In this document: positions 14,680-22,552 of the stretch, one piece after another
Numbering within the stretch: the stretch's first letter is position 1
Layout: each line of letters opens with the position of its first letter
NCBI GenBank assembly: GCA_029573925.1
Contig: JAKQBV010000006.1
Span: forward strand, 1-23,298
DNA length: 23,298 nucleotides
Reading direction: 5' to 3'
From: a bacterium
GTDB taxonomy: Bacteria; UBP15; UBA6099
Notes under the pieces: generated by a model
What the model saw: the letters and a program-made list of their open reading frames with translations, nothing else
Database searches by the model: none
What the model was told of the DNA's origin: nothing
Program-made: the position numbers and the translations under genes

Positions 14680-16286
14680 AACAGAAAATTTCGAAAACAG
14701 CCTCGAAGAAACCCCGCGTGCTTATCTCGGACAAGATAGACGAGCGCGGGATAGACGAACTGCGGGAGACGTGCGAGGTAGTGGTAAAGACGGGCCTCGG
14801 CGAGAGCGAACTGGTGAAGATTATCGGCGGGTTCGACGCTCAGATTGTCAGGGCGGCGACGCGCGTGACCGCGAAAGTCATTAAGGCCGGGAAGAACCTG
14901 AAAATTGTAGGCAGGGCGGGCGTCGGAGTTGACAACATAGACGTCGCGGCCGCTACGGAAGCCGGCATTCTGGTTGTTAACTCGCCGGAGGGCAATATCC
15001 TGTCGGCGGCGGAACACACAATAGCAATGATGATGTCGCTCGCTCGCTGCGTGCCTCAGGCCAACAGGTCGATGCACGACGGCAAATGGGAAAAAAGCAA
15101 ATTCATGGGCTGTCAGGTCGGGGAAAAGACGCTCGGCGTGGTCGGATACGGAAAAATCGGGAAACTTGTGGCCGAGAGGGCGGTCGGGCTTGGCATGAAA
15201 GTTCTCGTGGCGGACCCGTATACCAACGAGCAGGCGGTCACCCGCATAGGCGGCAAGCTTGTCGACAAAAAGGAGCTTTTCAAAGACTCCGATTTCATAA
15301 CTTTCCACGTGCCGAAGTCGTCGGAGACTTTCCACATGATCGGCAAAGACGAGTTCAAGAAGATGAAAGATGGGGTGCGGCTCGTCAACTGTTCTAGAGG
15401 CGGAGTCATTCAGGAGGACGACCTGATAGAAGCGGTTAAGAGCGGCAAAGTGGCAGGGGCCGCGCTGGACGTGTTCGAGAAAGAGCCTCTCGAAGACAGC
15501 GAACTGAGAGATTTGCCGAATGTCATACTTACCCCGCACCTCGGAGCCTCGACCATCGAAGCTCAGGTGAATGTCGCTGTGGATGTCGCCCGGCAGATAA
15601 GGGACTTCTTGCAAGGCAAACCGGTGACTGGCGCGGTGAACCTTCCTCCGCTCAAACCTGAAATACTCAAGCTGCACCAGCCGTATTTCGAGATGGCGGA
15701 AAAACTGGGAAGGCTGCACGAAAGCCTCCGGGATTCGTCCGTGTCTTCCATAGAGCTTACTTTCGAGGGCGACCCGGCGGAGATGCAGACCAAGCTCATC
15801 ACGAACTATTTCCTGCTCGGAATGATGAAGCCTCGATTTTCTGACGCTGTGAACATTGTGAACGTCGAACTGATGTTCTCTCACCGGAACGTGGCTGTCT
15901 CGGTGAACAAGAAGAATTACGGAGCTCCGTCGGGCAACATAATCACCGCCTCGGTGAAGACTCCGAAAAGCTCGCACACGGCCTCCGCCGCTCTCATAGG
16001 CGGAGGAGAGATGCGGATAGTGAGCATCGACGGGCTGAAGATGAACCTTGTGCCCGAAGGCAGGATGCTTCTGATATCTCACTTGGACAAACCCGGCATG
16101 ATAGGCAAGGTCGGAACCGTCCTCGGGATGAACAACATCAACATCGCCGGGATGGTGGTCGGCAGGGAAAAAGTGCGCGGCAAAGCGATAATGGCCCTTG
16201 GGATAGACGACGAGGCGTCCGCCGAAGTCATCAAGCAAATAAGGGCAATACACGGAATGAAATCGGTGCGGATGGTGTCGTTCTGA
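14676..16286 (+). CDS. serA: D-3-phosphoglycerate dehydrogenase (long form with ASB and ACT domains)
   Basis: First step of serine synthesis: oxidises 3-phosphoglycerate to 3-phosphohydroxypyruvate with NAD. The 536-residue protein is the long type. The substrate and nucleotide domains span about 13-325, with GYGKIG (157-162), the NAD-selecting Asp180, and the catalytic trio Arg241 (NCSRGG), Glu270 (EKEPLED) and His288 (TPHLGAST). An intervening ASB domain (about 330-455) is followed by a C-terminal ACT domain (about 463-536) beginning MLLISHLDKPGMIGKVGTVL. The ACT domain suggests feedback control by serine, though some long forms are insensitive. The start overlaps the aminotransferase stop by four bases. 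Confidence 0.97.
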   Translation: MKQKISKTASKKPRVLISDKIDERGIDELRETCEVVVKTGLGESELVKIIGGFDAQIVRAATRVTAKVIKAGKNLKIVGRAGVGVDNIDVAAATEAGILVVNSPEGNILSAAEHTIAMMMSLARCVPQANRSMHDGKWEKSKFMGCQVGEKTLGVVGYGKIGKLVAERAVGLGMKVLVADPYTNEQAVTRIGGKLVDKKELFKDSDFITFHVPKSSETFHMIGKDEFKKMKDGVRLVNCSRGGVIQEDDLIEAVKSGKVAGAALDVFEKEPLEDSELRDLPNVILTPHLGASTIEAQVNVAVDVARQIRDFLQGKPVTGAVNLPPLKPEILKLHQPYFEMAEKLGRLHESLRDSSVSSIELTFEGDPAEMQTKLITNYFLLGMMKPRFSDAVNIVNVELMFSHRNVAVSVNKKNYGAPSGNIITASVKTPKSSHTASAALIGGGEMRIVSIDGLKMNLVPEGRMLLISHLDKPGMIGKVGTVLGMNNINIAGMVVGREKVRGKAIMALGIDDEASAEVIKQIRAIHGMKSVRMVSF

Positions 16287-16305
16287 AACGGGAACCGCGT
16301 TGCGT

Positions 16306-16334
16306 TTGCGTATTCTTTTATTTTGATTTACAAT
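16306..16334 (+). promoter_or_regulatory. Probable promoter of the S1 gene
   Basis: TTGCGT (16306-16311) and TACAAT (16329-16334) are 17 bases apart in an AT-rich stretch downstream of serA. The -10 box matches five of six consensus bases and the -35 three of six. It would give a leader of about 40 bases before the S1 start, so S1 can be expressed apart from serA. Confidence 0.45.
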
Positions 16335-16383
16335 TTAATGTTTGAACAATGAAGCGGATGGACGCTGAACAGGAGAAAAGGAA

Positions 16384-17553
16384 ATGACCGTGGAAAAAGG
16401 GAAACTGGATGAGGATTATTTCGGAACGCCGCTGAACGTGGCGATGAGCGTTCCGTTCACTATCGAGGTCGGCGACATTATTCTCGGCCGCATATCCAAG
16501 GTCGACGAAGAATTCGTGTACGTCAGCACCGGGTTCAAGTCGGAAGGAAGGATACCCGTCGCCGAGTTCAGGCGCGGGCCGGACGCCGACAAGGAATGGA
16601 AGATAGACGACGAAGTGGAAGTGATGGTAGACCGGGTTTCAGGCGAGGATATCTATCTGTCGTATGAAAAAGTCGTCGCAAGAAGGCTGTGGGACACTCT
16701 TGCCAAGAAACATGAAGACGGCGAGCCGGTTGAAGCTGAAATAATTCAGCAGGTCAAAGGCGGATACCGAACGGATATAGGGCTTCCCCGCCACGCTTTC
16801 CTTCCCGGCTCTCATCTGGGCATCCAGACGCAGGCTTCCGAGCTTATAGGAAAGAAGCTGCCCGTTTACATCATCGAGTTCAATACCGAGACGGAAAACA
16901 TCGTGGTGTCGCACCGGGAATGGCTCAAGAAGCAGCAGGACGAGGCTCAGGGCGAAGCGTTCGAGACTCTGCAAAAGGATTCAATAATTGACGGTCGCGT
17001 CACGCGTCTCACCAACTTCGGCGCGTTCGTTGACATCGGCGGCGGAGTCGAAGGGCTTGTTCACGTGTCTGAGATCGCGTGGTCGCGCGTAGGGCATCCG
17101 TCTCAGGCCCTCTCCTGCGGGCAGGAAGTCAAAGTGAAAGTGCTCGATTTCGACCCCGACAGCAAACGGATATCTCTCAGCATGAAGCAGGCGGCGGGCG
17201 ACCCGTGGGACAAGGTTGACGAGCATTTCGCGGTCGGCGAGATAATCGTCGGCTCAGTCGTCAAGATGGTGAAGTTCGGCGCGTTCGTCATGCTCCGCGA
17301 CGGCTTCGAGGGTCTCCTCCACATCAGCGAACTGGAACAGGAAAAGTCCGGCGGCGAGAACATCAAATTGAACTCGGGCGACGAAGTGAAGGTGAAAATC
17401 CTAAACGTCGATCCCAAAGGCAGGCGCATAAAACTCGGCCTTCCTGTAGAGAAATCATCCAAGGTTTCCGGCGAGTTCAAACAGTACATCGACAACGGCT
17501 CCAGCGGCATCAGCATAGGAGACATGATCGATCTGGATAAAAACAAAGAATAA
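16384..17553 (+). CDS. rpsA: 30S ribosomal protein S1, four-domain form
   Basis: An mRNA-binding protein with four S1 (OB-fold) repeats, at about 28-95, 112-180, 199-269 and 284-357 of 389 residues. Repeats 3 and 4 are the most canonical (TNFGAFVDIGGGVEGLVHVSE and KFGAFVMLRDGFEGLLHISE). Repeats 1 and 2 are more diverged, as expected for the ribosome-docking part of S1. E. coli S1 has six repeats, and four is common outside proteobacteria. The ATG at 16384 has GGAG eight bases upstream. It appears to be a single-gene unit between its own promoter and a strong terminator. A generic S1 RNA-binding protein is possible, but the repeat order supports S1. Confidence 0.9.
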   Translation: MTVEKGKLDEDYFGTPLNVAMSVPFTIEVGDIILGRISKVDEEFVYVSTGFKSEGRIPVAEFRRGPDADKEWKIDDEVEVMVDRVSGEDIYLSYEKVVARRLWDTLAKKHEDGEPVEAEIIQQVKGGYRTDIGLPRHAFLPGSHLGIQTQASELIGKKLPVYIIEFNTETENIVVSHREWLKKQQDEAQGEAFETLQKDSIIDGRVTRLTNFGAFVDIGGGVEGLVHVSEIAWSRVGHPSQALSCGQEVKVKVLDFDPDSKRISLSMKQAAGDPWDKVDEHFAVGEIIVGSVVKMVKFGAFVMLRDGFEGLLHISELEQEKSGGENIKLNSGDEVKVKILNVDPKGRRIKLGLPVEKSSKVSGEFKQYIDNGSSGISIGDMIDLDKNKE

Positions 17554-17581
17554 ATTCTGATTGACCTAAGATTTGACATTC

Positions 17582-17614
17582 AAAGCGTCCGGGAAACCGG
17601 GCGCTTTTGTTTTT
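17582..17614 (+). terminator. Intrinsic terminator after the S1 gene
   Basis: AAAGCGTCCGG-GAAA-CCGGGCGCTTT forms eleven pairs (one G-T) capped by a GAAA loop and is followed by TTTGTTTTT-type sequence. It lies about 30 bases after the S1 stop. On the other strand, downstream of fdhD, the hairpin lacks a T-run, so it is mainly a plus-strand terminator. Confidence 0.93.
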
Positions 17615-17618
17615 ACAT

Positions 17619-18446
17619 CTAAAAAACAATCCGGTCGCGGCAGGTGTAAACCATCATCGAATCGTCCCGCATCCTGCCCGCCAGACAGCAGTTGAGAGAG
17701 TCGGCAAGCTCGACGGCCATTGAAGTCGCCGCAGAGACCGCGCAGACTATCGGGATTCCCGCGCGGGCGGCTTTCTGCGCCATCTCGAAACTTAACCTGC
17801 TGCTTAAGAAGGCGACGCACCCGCCGGCGTTCACCCCGTTCATCATGGCAAAACCAATAACCTTGTCGAGAGCGTTGTGACGTCCCACGTCCTCGCGGAC
17901 GACGACGAGCGTTCCGTCAGGCTTGAAAAGCCCGGCTGCGTGCGTCGATCTCGTCTTCGCTCCGAGCGCCTGATGCTCCACCATGAGTCGCTGCATTTTC
18001 ATCAGGTCGGCCGCTCCGGCTTTCATATCGCTTTCGATAGGGCGAACTTTTTTTCTCAAGTCGTCAAGCATTTCCACGCCGCATATTCCGCATCCGCTCC
18101 GGGACTCATATTTTCGCCCGGAGGAAAGCCTTAGGTCTTCCGATTCCGAGCCGTTTTTCGCGCAGCGAGCGTCCGCAAGAATGACGTTGACGACGTTCGA
18201 GGCGTTGTCTGCGGCGTCCGCGCAAAACCCGCATCCAGCGATTTCAGAGAAAGAATCGACTATGCCTTCCGTTAGACAGAAACCGCAGGCAAGCTCGGTC
18301 TCGCAGCCGGGCGAGCGCATTATTACCGCGTACGGTTTTCCGTTTAATCTGATTTCCAGAGGCTCCTCGACGGCAAGATCGACGCCGGACGATTTGCGTC
18401 CGCCGCTATCGATATTCAGAACGAAATGTTTTGTTGTGGGTTCCAT
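17619..18446 (-). CDS. fdhD: Formate dehydrogenase accessory sulfurtransferase FdhD
   Basis: Transfers sulfur to the molybdenum (or tungsten) cofactor so that formate dehydrogenase becomes active. From the ATG at 18446 the product has 275 residues, the family norm. The open frame continues upstream to 18611 without homology, and AAGG lies nine bases before the chosen ATG. Key features are the sulfur-carrying CGIC (Cys119, Cys122), STHAAGLF, and VREDVGRHNALDKVIG. EEPLEIRLNGKPYAVIMRSP stands near the start. It is the only minus-strand gene after 8981 and has no formate dehydrogenase or molybdopterin gene beside it, so its client enzyme is encoded elsewhere. Confidence 0.95.
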   Translation of the reverse strand: MEPTTKHFVLNIDSGGRKSSGVDLAVEEPLEIRLNGKPYAVIMRSPGCETELACGFCLTEGIVDSFSEIAGCGFCADAADNASNVVNVILADARCAKNGSESEDLRLSSGRKYESRSGCGICGVEMLDDLRKKVRPIESDMKAGAADLMKMQRLMVEHQALGAKTRSTHAAGLFKPDGTLVVVREDVGRHNALDKVIGFAMMNGVNAGGCVAFLSSRLSFEMAQKAARAGIPIVCAVSAATSMAVELADSLNCCLAGRMRDDSMMVYTCRDRIVF

Positions 18447-18637
18447 TAGAGAAAACCTTTCGGGCAAAGGCGGCGCGGCAACCGAAAAGCCGAACCGCAG
18501 GATATCATTAAGTGTAAACAAAAACAGTCTCGGATGAAAGCCGGGAGTCGAAACGGGTCGGCCGGCGGTGGTCGCAGGCGCGCTGAATGAACCGGGGCGC
18601 TTGCGTTGCATTTATTAATGTGGTAGTGTTAATTCCG

Positions 18638-18663
18638 TTGACAGCTATCCGAAGCGATATGAT
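18638..18663 (+). promoter_or_regulatory. Possible promoter of fliN with short spacing
   Basis: A perfect TTGACA (18638-18643) and a TATGAT (18658-18663) lie upstream of fliN, but only 14 bases separate them, against the usual 16-18. It may be a weak or activator-dependent promoter, or chance. The 238-base fdhD-fliN spacer holds no other feature I recognise. Confidence 0.3.
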
Positions 18664-18684
18664 GCTGAAGACGGAGGTAGGTTC

Positions 18685-18978
18685 GTGTCGGAGAAAGATC
18701 TGGAACTGATAAAAGATGTCGATATGACCGTCAGCGTGGAGCTGGGGCGGACGAAGAAGCTGTTTAAAGAGATACTCGATATGAAGCCGGGGACGGTGAT
18801 CGAGCTGGACACGTCGACAGGCGACAGAATCGATTTTCTCGTAAACAAGAAGCTCGTCGCGCGCGGCGAAGTGATGGTGATAGACGGCAAGTACGCGTTG
18901 CGTGTCACGGACATAGTCGGCTCCATCCCCGAAGCTGTGAAGCAGGCGTTGAGCGAAGGGCGCAAGATCGGCGCGTGA
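18685..18978 (+). CDS. fliN: FliN-family flagellar motor switch protein (SpoA domain)
   Basis: A 97-residue protein made almost wholly of one SpoA domain, as in FliN, which builds the lower C-ring of the flagellar motor. The sequence DVDMTVSVELGRTKKLFKEI, then PGTVIELDTSTGDRIDFLVN and ARGEVMVIDGKYALRVTDIV, follows FliN consensus closely. The start is GTG at 18685, chosen for its GGAGGT six bases upstream. No other flagellar or chemotaxis gene lies in the window. A 45-base gap leads to the Obg-family gene. A type III secretion SctQ C-terminal protein is possible because the domain is shared, but the close match to flagellar FliN argues for the motor protein. Confidence 0.9.
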   Translation: MSEKDLELIKDVDMTVSVELGRTKKLFKEILDMKPGTVIELDTSTGDRIDFLVNKKLVARGEVMVIDGKYALRVTDIVGSIPEAVKQALSEGRKIGA

Positions 18979-19023
18979 GCAGTCAGCTGGTCGAGCGACA
19001 GCCCGCCGGATGGGAAGTCGGAC

Positions 19024-19998
19024 ATGCGGGACACTGTAAGCATAAGGGCGCGCGGTGGTCGCGGCGGCGACGGCAGCGCCAGTTTCAGAAGAGAAAAATA
19101 TGTGCCGCGCGGCGGCCCGGACGGCGGAGACGGCGGGCGCGGCGGTCACGTGATCATAGCGGCCCACGACAAAGTCAATTCCCTCAGAGACATCAAACCC
19201 GGAACTGTTTTTCGCGCGCCATCCGGAGGGGCCGGCGGGAAATCGGGAAAAAACGGACGCGCAGGCGCCGACCTTGTCGTTCGCGTTCCAGCCGGAACTG
19301 CGGTTCTGGACGCCGAGACGGGAGAACTTTTAGCCGACCTTGCGGCTAACGGCGACAAAATCATAGTCTCAGCCGGCGGCTCCGGCGGCAGAGGCAATAT
19401 GCATTTCGCGACTCCCAAAAACCGGGTTCCGCTCGAATTCGAGCCGGGCGGCGAAAGCGAGGAGCGCGCTCTTTCTCTCGAATACAGCATACCCTCCGAA
19501 ACGGCCGTAATAGGTCTTCCGGGGGCGGGAAAATCCACTCTCGTCCGCGCTCTCACAGGCTCCAGAACTCCCGTCGGCGAATATGACTTCACGACGAGGA
19601 AGCCGTACATAGGCGTTTGCGGCGCAGGGGAGTTCGCGAGCTTCAGAATGCTGGACATGCCCGCGCTAGCCGACGGCTCGTCCGAAGGACGCGGAGTGGG
19701 CAACTTCTTTCTGCGGCATCTGCGAAGAGTGGAGCTAATCGTGTTGCTGATAGATTCCCGCCCCGGAGCGCTGGAACCGGAGGCTCAGGCGCAAACGCTG
19801 CTGCGAGAGCTTGCCGCTTACGACCCTGAGTATCTGGAAAAGAAACGGCTTGTGGTGTATAACAGGCGAGACGCGGAAAGCGCTCCCGAAGGCGCGGCGC
19901 GAGATATAGAAATAGACGCGGCGCGGGGAGAAGGGCTTGAAGACCTGAGAGCCGCGATATCGCAATCTTTAGGACTGACTGAAGATGTCGAAAATTAA
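19024..19998 (+). CDS. obg: Obg/CgtA-family GTPase with divergent G motifs
   Basis: Obg proteins bind the 50S subunit and act in ribosome assembly and stress response. Residues 1 to about 155 form the glycine-rich Obg fold (FRREKYVPRGGPDGGDGGRGG, GELLADL, and SGGRGNMHFATPKNRVP). The GTPase domain follows. P-loop GLPGAGKS (164-171) and the G2 FTT (189-191) are intact. G3 reads DMPA (211-214) instead of DxPG, G4 reads NRRD (280-283) instead of NKxD, and G5 reads DAARGEGL where most have SALTGEGL. At 324 residues it is short and has no C-terminal extension. The frame is continuous and shows no sign of decay. The ATG at 19024 has GGGAAG upstream, and the end overlaps proB by 14 bases. Confidence 0.9.
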   Translation: MRDTVSIRARGGRGGDGSASFRREKYVPRGGPDGGDGGRGGHVIIAAHDKVNSLRDIKPGTVFRAPSGGAGGKSGKNGRAGADLVVRVPAGTAVLDAETGELLADLAANGDKIIVSAGGSGGRGNMHFATPKNRVPLEFEPGGESEERALSLEYSIPSETAVIGLPGAGKSTLVRALTGSRTPVGEYDFTTRKPYIGVCGAGEFASFRMLDMPALADGSSEGRGVGNFFLRHLRRVELIVLLIDSRPGALEPEAQAQTLLRELAAYDPEYLEKKRLVVYNRRDAESAPEGAARDIEIDAARGEGLEDLRAAISQSLGLTEDVEN

Positions 19999-21094
19999 AA
20001 AACCGAAGCGAGTAGTGATAAAGATAGGCAGCCGCACGCTCACCGGCCCGGACGGCAGGATAGACGGCTCCCACATGAGGGATTTCGTGAAGGAGACGGC
20101 CAGACTGCATGAGCGCGGGCTGGACATCGTCGTGGTGTCATCAGGAGCCATAAGGACGGGCGCGCCGATGCTGAATCTGGACCCGGCAAAGATAAGCATC
20201 AATCAGAAACAGGCTGCCGCCGCGGTCGGGCAGGGCATGCTCATTGCCAGATACAGCGAGCTGTTTTCGGCTCACGGCATAGTCGCCGCGCAGGCGCTCC
20301 TGACTCCCGACGTGATAAACGACAGGCGGAAATACCTTAACGCGCGCAACACGCTGAGGGCGCTGCTGGCCCTTCGAGCTTTGCCTATTGTCAACGAGAA
20401 CGACACCGTCGCTATCGAGGAGATAAAGTTCGGGGACAACGACCGGCTGGCGGCGATGACCGCGATACTGGTGGATGCCGACCTGCTGATAAACCTTTCA
20501 GACGTCAGCGGGCTGTGCAGCGACGACCCTGCGGTGTGCGAGGACGCGCGGCTGCTTGAAACAGTGACAGAAATAACGGAAGAACTCTTTTTGAAAGCGC
20601 GCGGGCCGCGCTCAGGAGGCTCCGGCGGCATGGCCACCAAGCTTGAGGCCGCTCAGATGTGCATGGACTCAGGCATAAAGATGGTTATCGCGGACGGCTC
20701 GACTCCATCGGTAATGTCGCGAGTGATCGACGGCGAGAAAATCGGCACTACCTTCGTGCCTCAGCCTACCCCTCTTTCGGCGCGCAAAAAGTGGCTGATC
20801 GGATGTCTGCCCGAAGGCAGAATTGTCGTGAACGATGGCGCGCGGGAGATGATTCAGAAGAAAGGCAAAAGCCTGCTGCCGAGCGGCATTGTTGCCGTAA
20901 AGAAAAAATTCGACCGGGGAGCCTGCGTTCAGGTCTGCGGCGAGTCCGGCATGTGTTTCGCCAAAGGGCTGACAAGTTATTCCTCCGAGGAAATTAAGAA
21001 AATCATGGGACGTCAATCGTCCGATATTTTTAAAATGCTCGGACACAAGATATCCGACGACGTGATTCACAGGGACGACCTGACTCTGTTCTAA
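19985..21094 (+). CDS. proB: Glutamate 5-kinase with PUA domain
   Basis: First step of proline synthesis: phosphorylates glutamate to gamma-glutamyl phosphate. The 369-residue protein has an amino-acid kinase domain at 1 to about 260 (VVIKIGSRTLT, VVSSGAIRTGAPML, VNENDTVAIEEIKFGDNDRLAA and GSGGMATKLEAAQM) and a C-terminal PUA domain from about 280 to 360. Such PUA-bearing enzymes are typically inhibited by proline. The ATG at 19985 lies inside the end of the obg-like gene, with AGGA ten bases upstream, so the two are probably co-transcribed. The obg-proB-proA order recurs in several bacterial phyla. Confidence 0.97.
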   Translation: MSKIKKPKRVVIKIGSRTLTGPDGRIDGSHMRDFVKETARLHERGLDIVVVSSGAIRTGAPMLNLDPAKISINQKQAAAAVGQGMLIARYSELFSAHGIVAAQALLTPDVINDRRKYLNARNTLRALLALRALPIVNENDTVAIEEIKFGDNDRLAAMTAILVDADLLINLSDVSGLCSDDPAVCEDARLLETVTEITEELFLKARGPRSGGSGGMATKLEAAQMCMDSGIKMVIADGSTPSVMSRVIDGEKIGTTFVPQPTPLSARKKWLIGCLPEGRIVVNDGAREMIQKKGKSLLPSGIVAVKKKFDRGACVQVCGESGMCFAKGLTSYSSEEIKKIMGRQSSDIFKMLGHKISDDVIHRDDLTLF

Positions 21095-21116
21095 CGCGAA
21101 TTCAGAACAGGGGCGA

Positions 21117-21145
21117 TTGAATATTTCACGGATATAACCGATTAT
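21117..21145 (+). promoter_or_regulatory. Possible promoter of proA-smpB
   Basis: TTGAAT (21117-21122) and GATTAT (21140-21145) are 17 bases apart, each with four consensus matches, in the AT-rich part of the 133-base gap between proB and proA. A CGCCGG/CCGGCG stem (21177-21182 with 21193-21198) follows. No proB terminator with a T-run is seen, so readthrough from proB is also likely. Confidence 0.3.
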
Positions 21146-21227
21146 ATAAAGATACGCAAAGCGCGGGCTTCGCGCGCGCCGGACGCATGAAACCGGCGTG
21201 GAATTGACGTTGACGGGGGAAACGGAA

Positions 21228-22544
21228 ATGGCGGGAACTGACAACGAGCTTAAGAAAAAGGCGGCGGCGGCGCGGGCGGCTGCGCTCGAGATCGCCAACC
21301 TCAAGGACAGCCGGAAAAGAGTTGCGCTCAAGGCGATGGCGGCGGCGCTCAGAACTAACGCGGACGCGATTCTGAAAGCGAACGCGGCGGATGTGGCTGA
21401 CGCCCGCCGCGCGGTAGCCGCAGGCAAACTGTCTCAGGCGATGATGAAACGCCTCATGGTGGACAATGTCAAGATAGAGGGCATGGCCGAAGGCGTCGAG
21501 AGCGTTGCGAAACTGCCCGACCCCGTGGGCCGCGCGATATCGGAAATAGAAATGGACGACGGACTCATCCTAGAACAGGTCTCGTGTCCGATAGGCGTTA
21601 TCGGAGCGATTTTCGAATCCCGTCCGGATGTCGTTCCTCAGATATCCGCCCTCTGCTTGAAATCCGGCAATGCGGTCATCCTCAAAGGAGGCTCCGAAGC
21701 CGCGAGGACGAACAGGGTTCTTAAAGACACGCTTTGCGCAGCCGCAGAGGCGGTTCCCGGAGTCCCCGCTGGCTGGGCGCAGTTGATAGAGACGCGCCGC
21801 GAAGTGAAAAGCGTGCTCGCGATGGACGAATACATCGACTTGCTCGTTCCGCGCGGCAGCAATGAGTTCGTAAGATACATTCAGGACAACACGCGCATTC
21901 CCGTGCTAGGACACGCGGACGGCGTCTGCCATGTATATATCGACAAAGGGGCGGACTGGAATCTGGCGACGGCGATAGCCATCGACTCCAAGACTCAGTA
22001 TCCTGCCGCCTGCAACGCGGCGGAGACGATTCTGGTTCACAAGGACATAGCGGCGGAATTTCTGCCGCAGCTCGCCCGCGCTCTGGCGGACCACAACGTC
22101 GAAGTCAGAGGTTGCGCGGCGTCCCGACGGCTAGCGAAAGGACTCAAGGCCGCGAAACCTTCCGACTGGGACGCAGAATACCTCGACCTTATCATTTCAT
22201 TGAAGGTCGCGGATTCAATCGAGGCGGCGGTGGAGCACATCAACAAGCACGGCTCGAAACACACGGATTCCATAGTGACGGGTTCGAATAAAGCGGCGGA
22301 GTTTTTCTTCAAAAACGTGGATTCCGCGTGCGTGTTCCTCAATGCGTCCACAAGATTTTCGGACGGATTCCGGTTCGGAAAAGGAGCTGAGATCGGCATA
22401 AGCACGAACAAGACGCACGCGCGCGGCCCGGTCGGACTGGAAGGCTTGGTCATCTACAAATACCTGCTTCGCGGTTCGGGCCAGATTGTGGACGACTACA
22501 TGGGGCCTCACGCTAAAAAATTCAAGCACAGGAAAATCAGATAA
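21228..22544 (+). CDS. proA: Gamma-glutamyl phosphate reductase (glutamate-5-semialdehyde dehydrogenase)
   Basis: Second step of proline synthesis: NADPH-dependent reduction of gamma-glutamyl phosphate to glutamate semialdehyde. From the ATG at 21228 it has 438 residues and ends at a normal position. An in-frame GTG at 21198 would add ten residues, but GGGG eight bases before the ATG and the family start favour the ATG. Motifs are CPIGVIGAIFESRPDV (120-135), ILKGGSEAARTN, and the catalytic Cys262 in TQYPAACNAAET. The C-terminal region FRFGKGAEIGISTNKTHARG is diagnostic of ProA. It lies eight bases upstream of smpB, with which it is probably co-transcribed. Confidence 0.97.
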   Translation: MAGTDNELKKKAAAARAAALEIANLKDSRKRVALKAMAAALRTNADAILKANAADVADARRAVAAGKLSQAMMKRLMVDNVKIEGMAEGVESVAKLPDPVGRAISEIEMDDGLILEQVSCPIGVIGAIFESRPDVVPQISALCLKSGNAVILKGGSEAARTNRVLKDTLCAAAEAVPGVPAGWAQLIETRREVKSVLAMDEYIDLLVPRGSNEFVRYIQDNTRIPVLGHADGVCHVYIDKGADWNLATAIAIDSKTQYPAACNAAETILVHKDIAAEFLPQLARALADHNVEVRGCAASRRLAKGLKAAKPSDWDAEYLDLIISLKVADSIEAAVEHINKHGSKHTDSIVTGSNKAAEFFFKNVDSACVFLNASTRFSDGFRFGKGAEIGISTNKTHARGPVGLEGLVIYKYLLRGSGQIVDDYMGPHAKKFKHRKIR

Positions 22545-22552
22545 CGGGCTTT

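Noticed and set aside
14622..16253. Long open frame of 543 codons on the minus strand opposite serA
   Set aside because: It mirrors serA in the antisense phase, its product is rich in His, Arg and Val without family motifs, and serA on the plus strand has complete catalytic motifs. It is a by-product of GC-rich codon use.
18447..18611. N-terminal extension of FdhD by 55 residues
   Set aside because: No similarity to FdhD, no clear ribosome site, and the ATG at 18446 yields the standard length.
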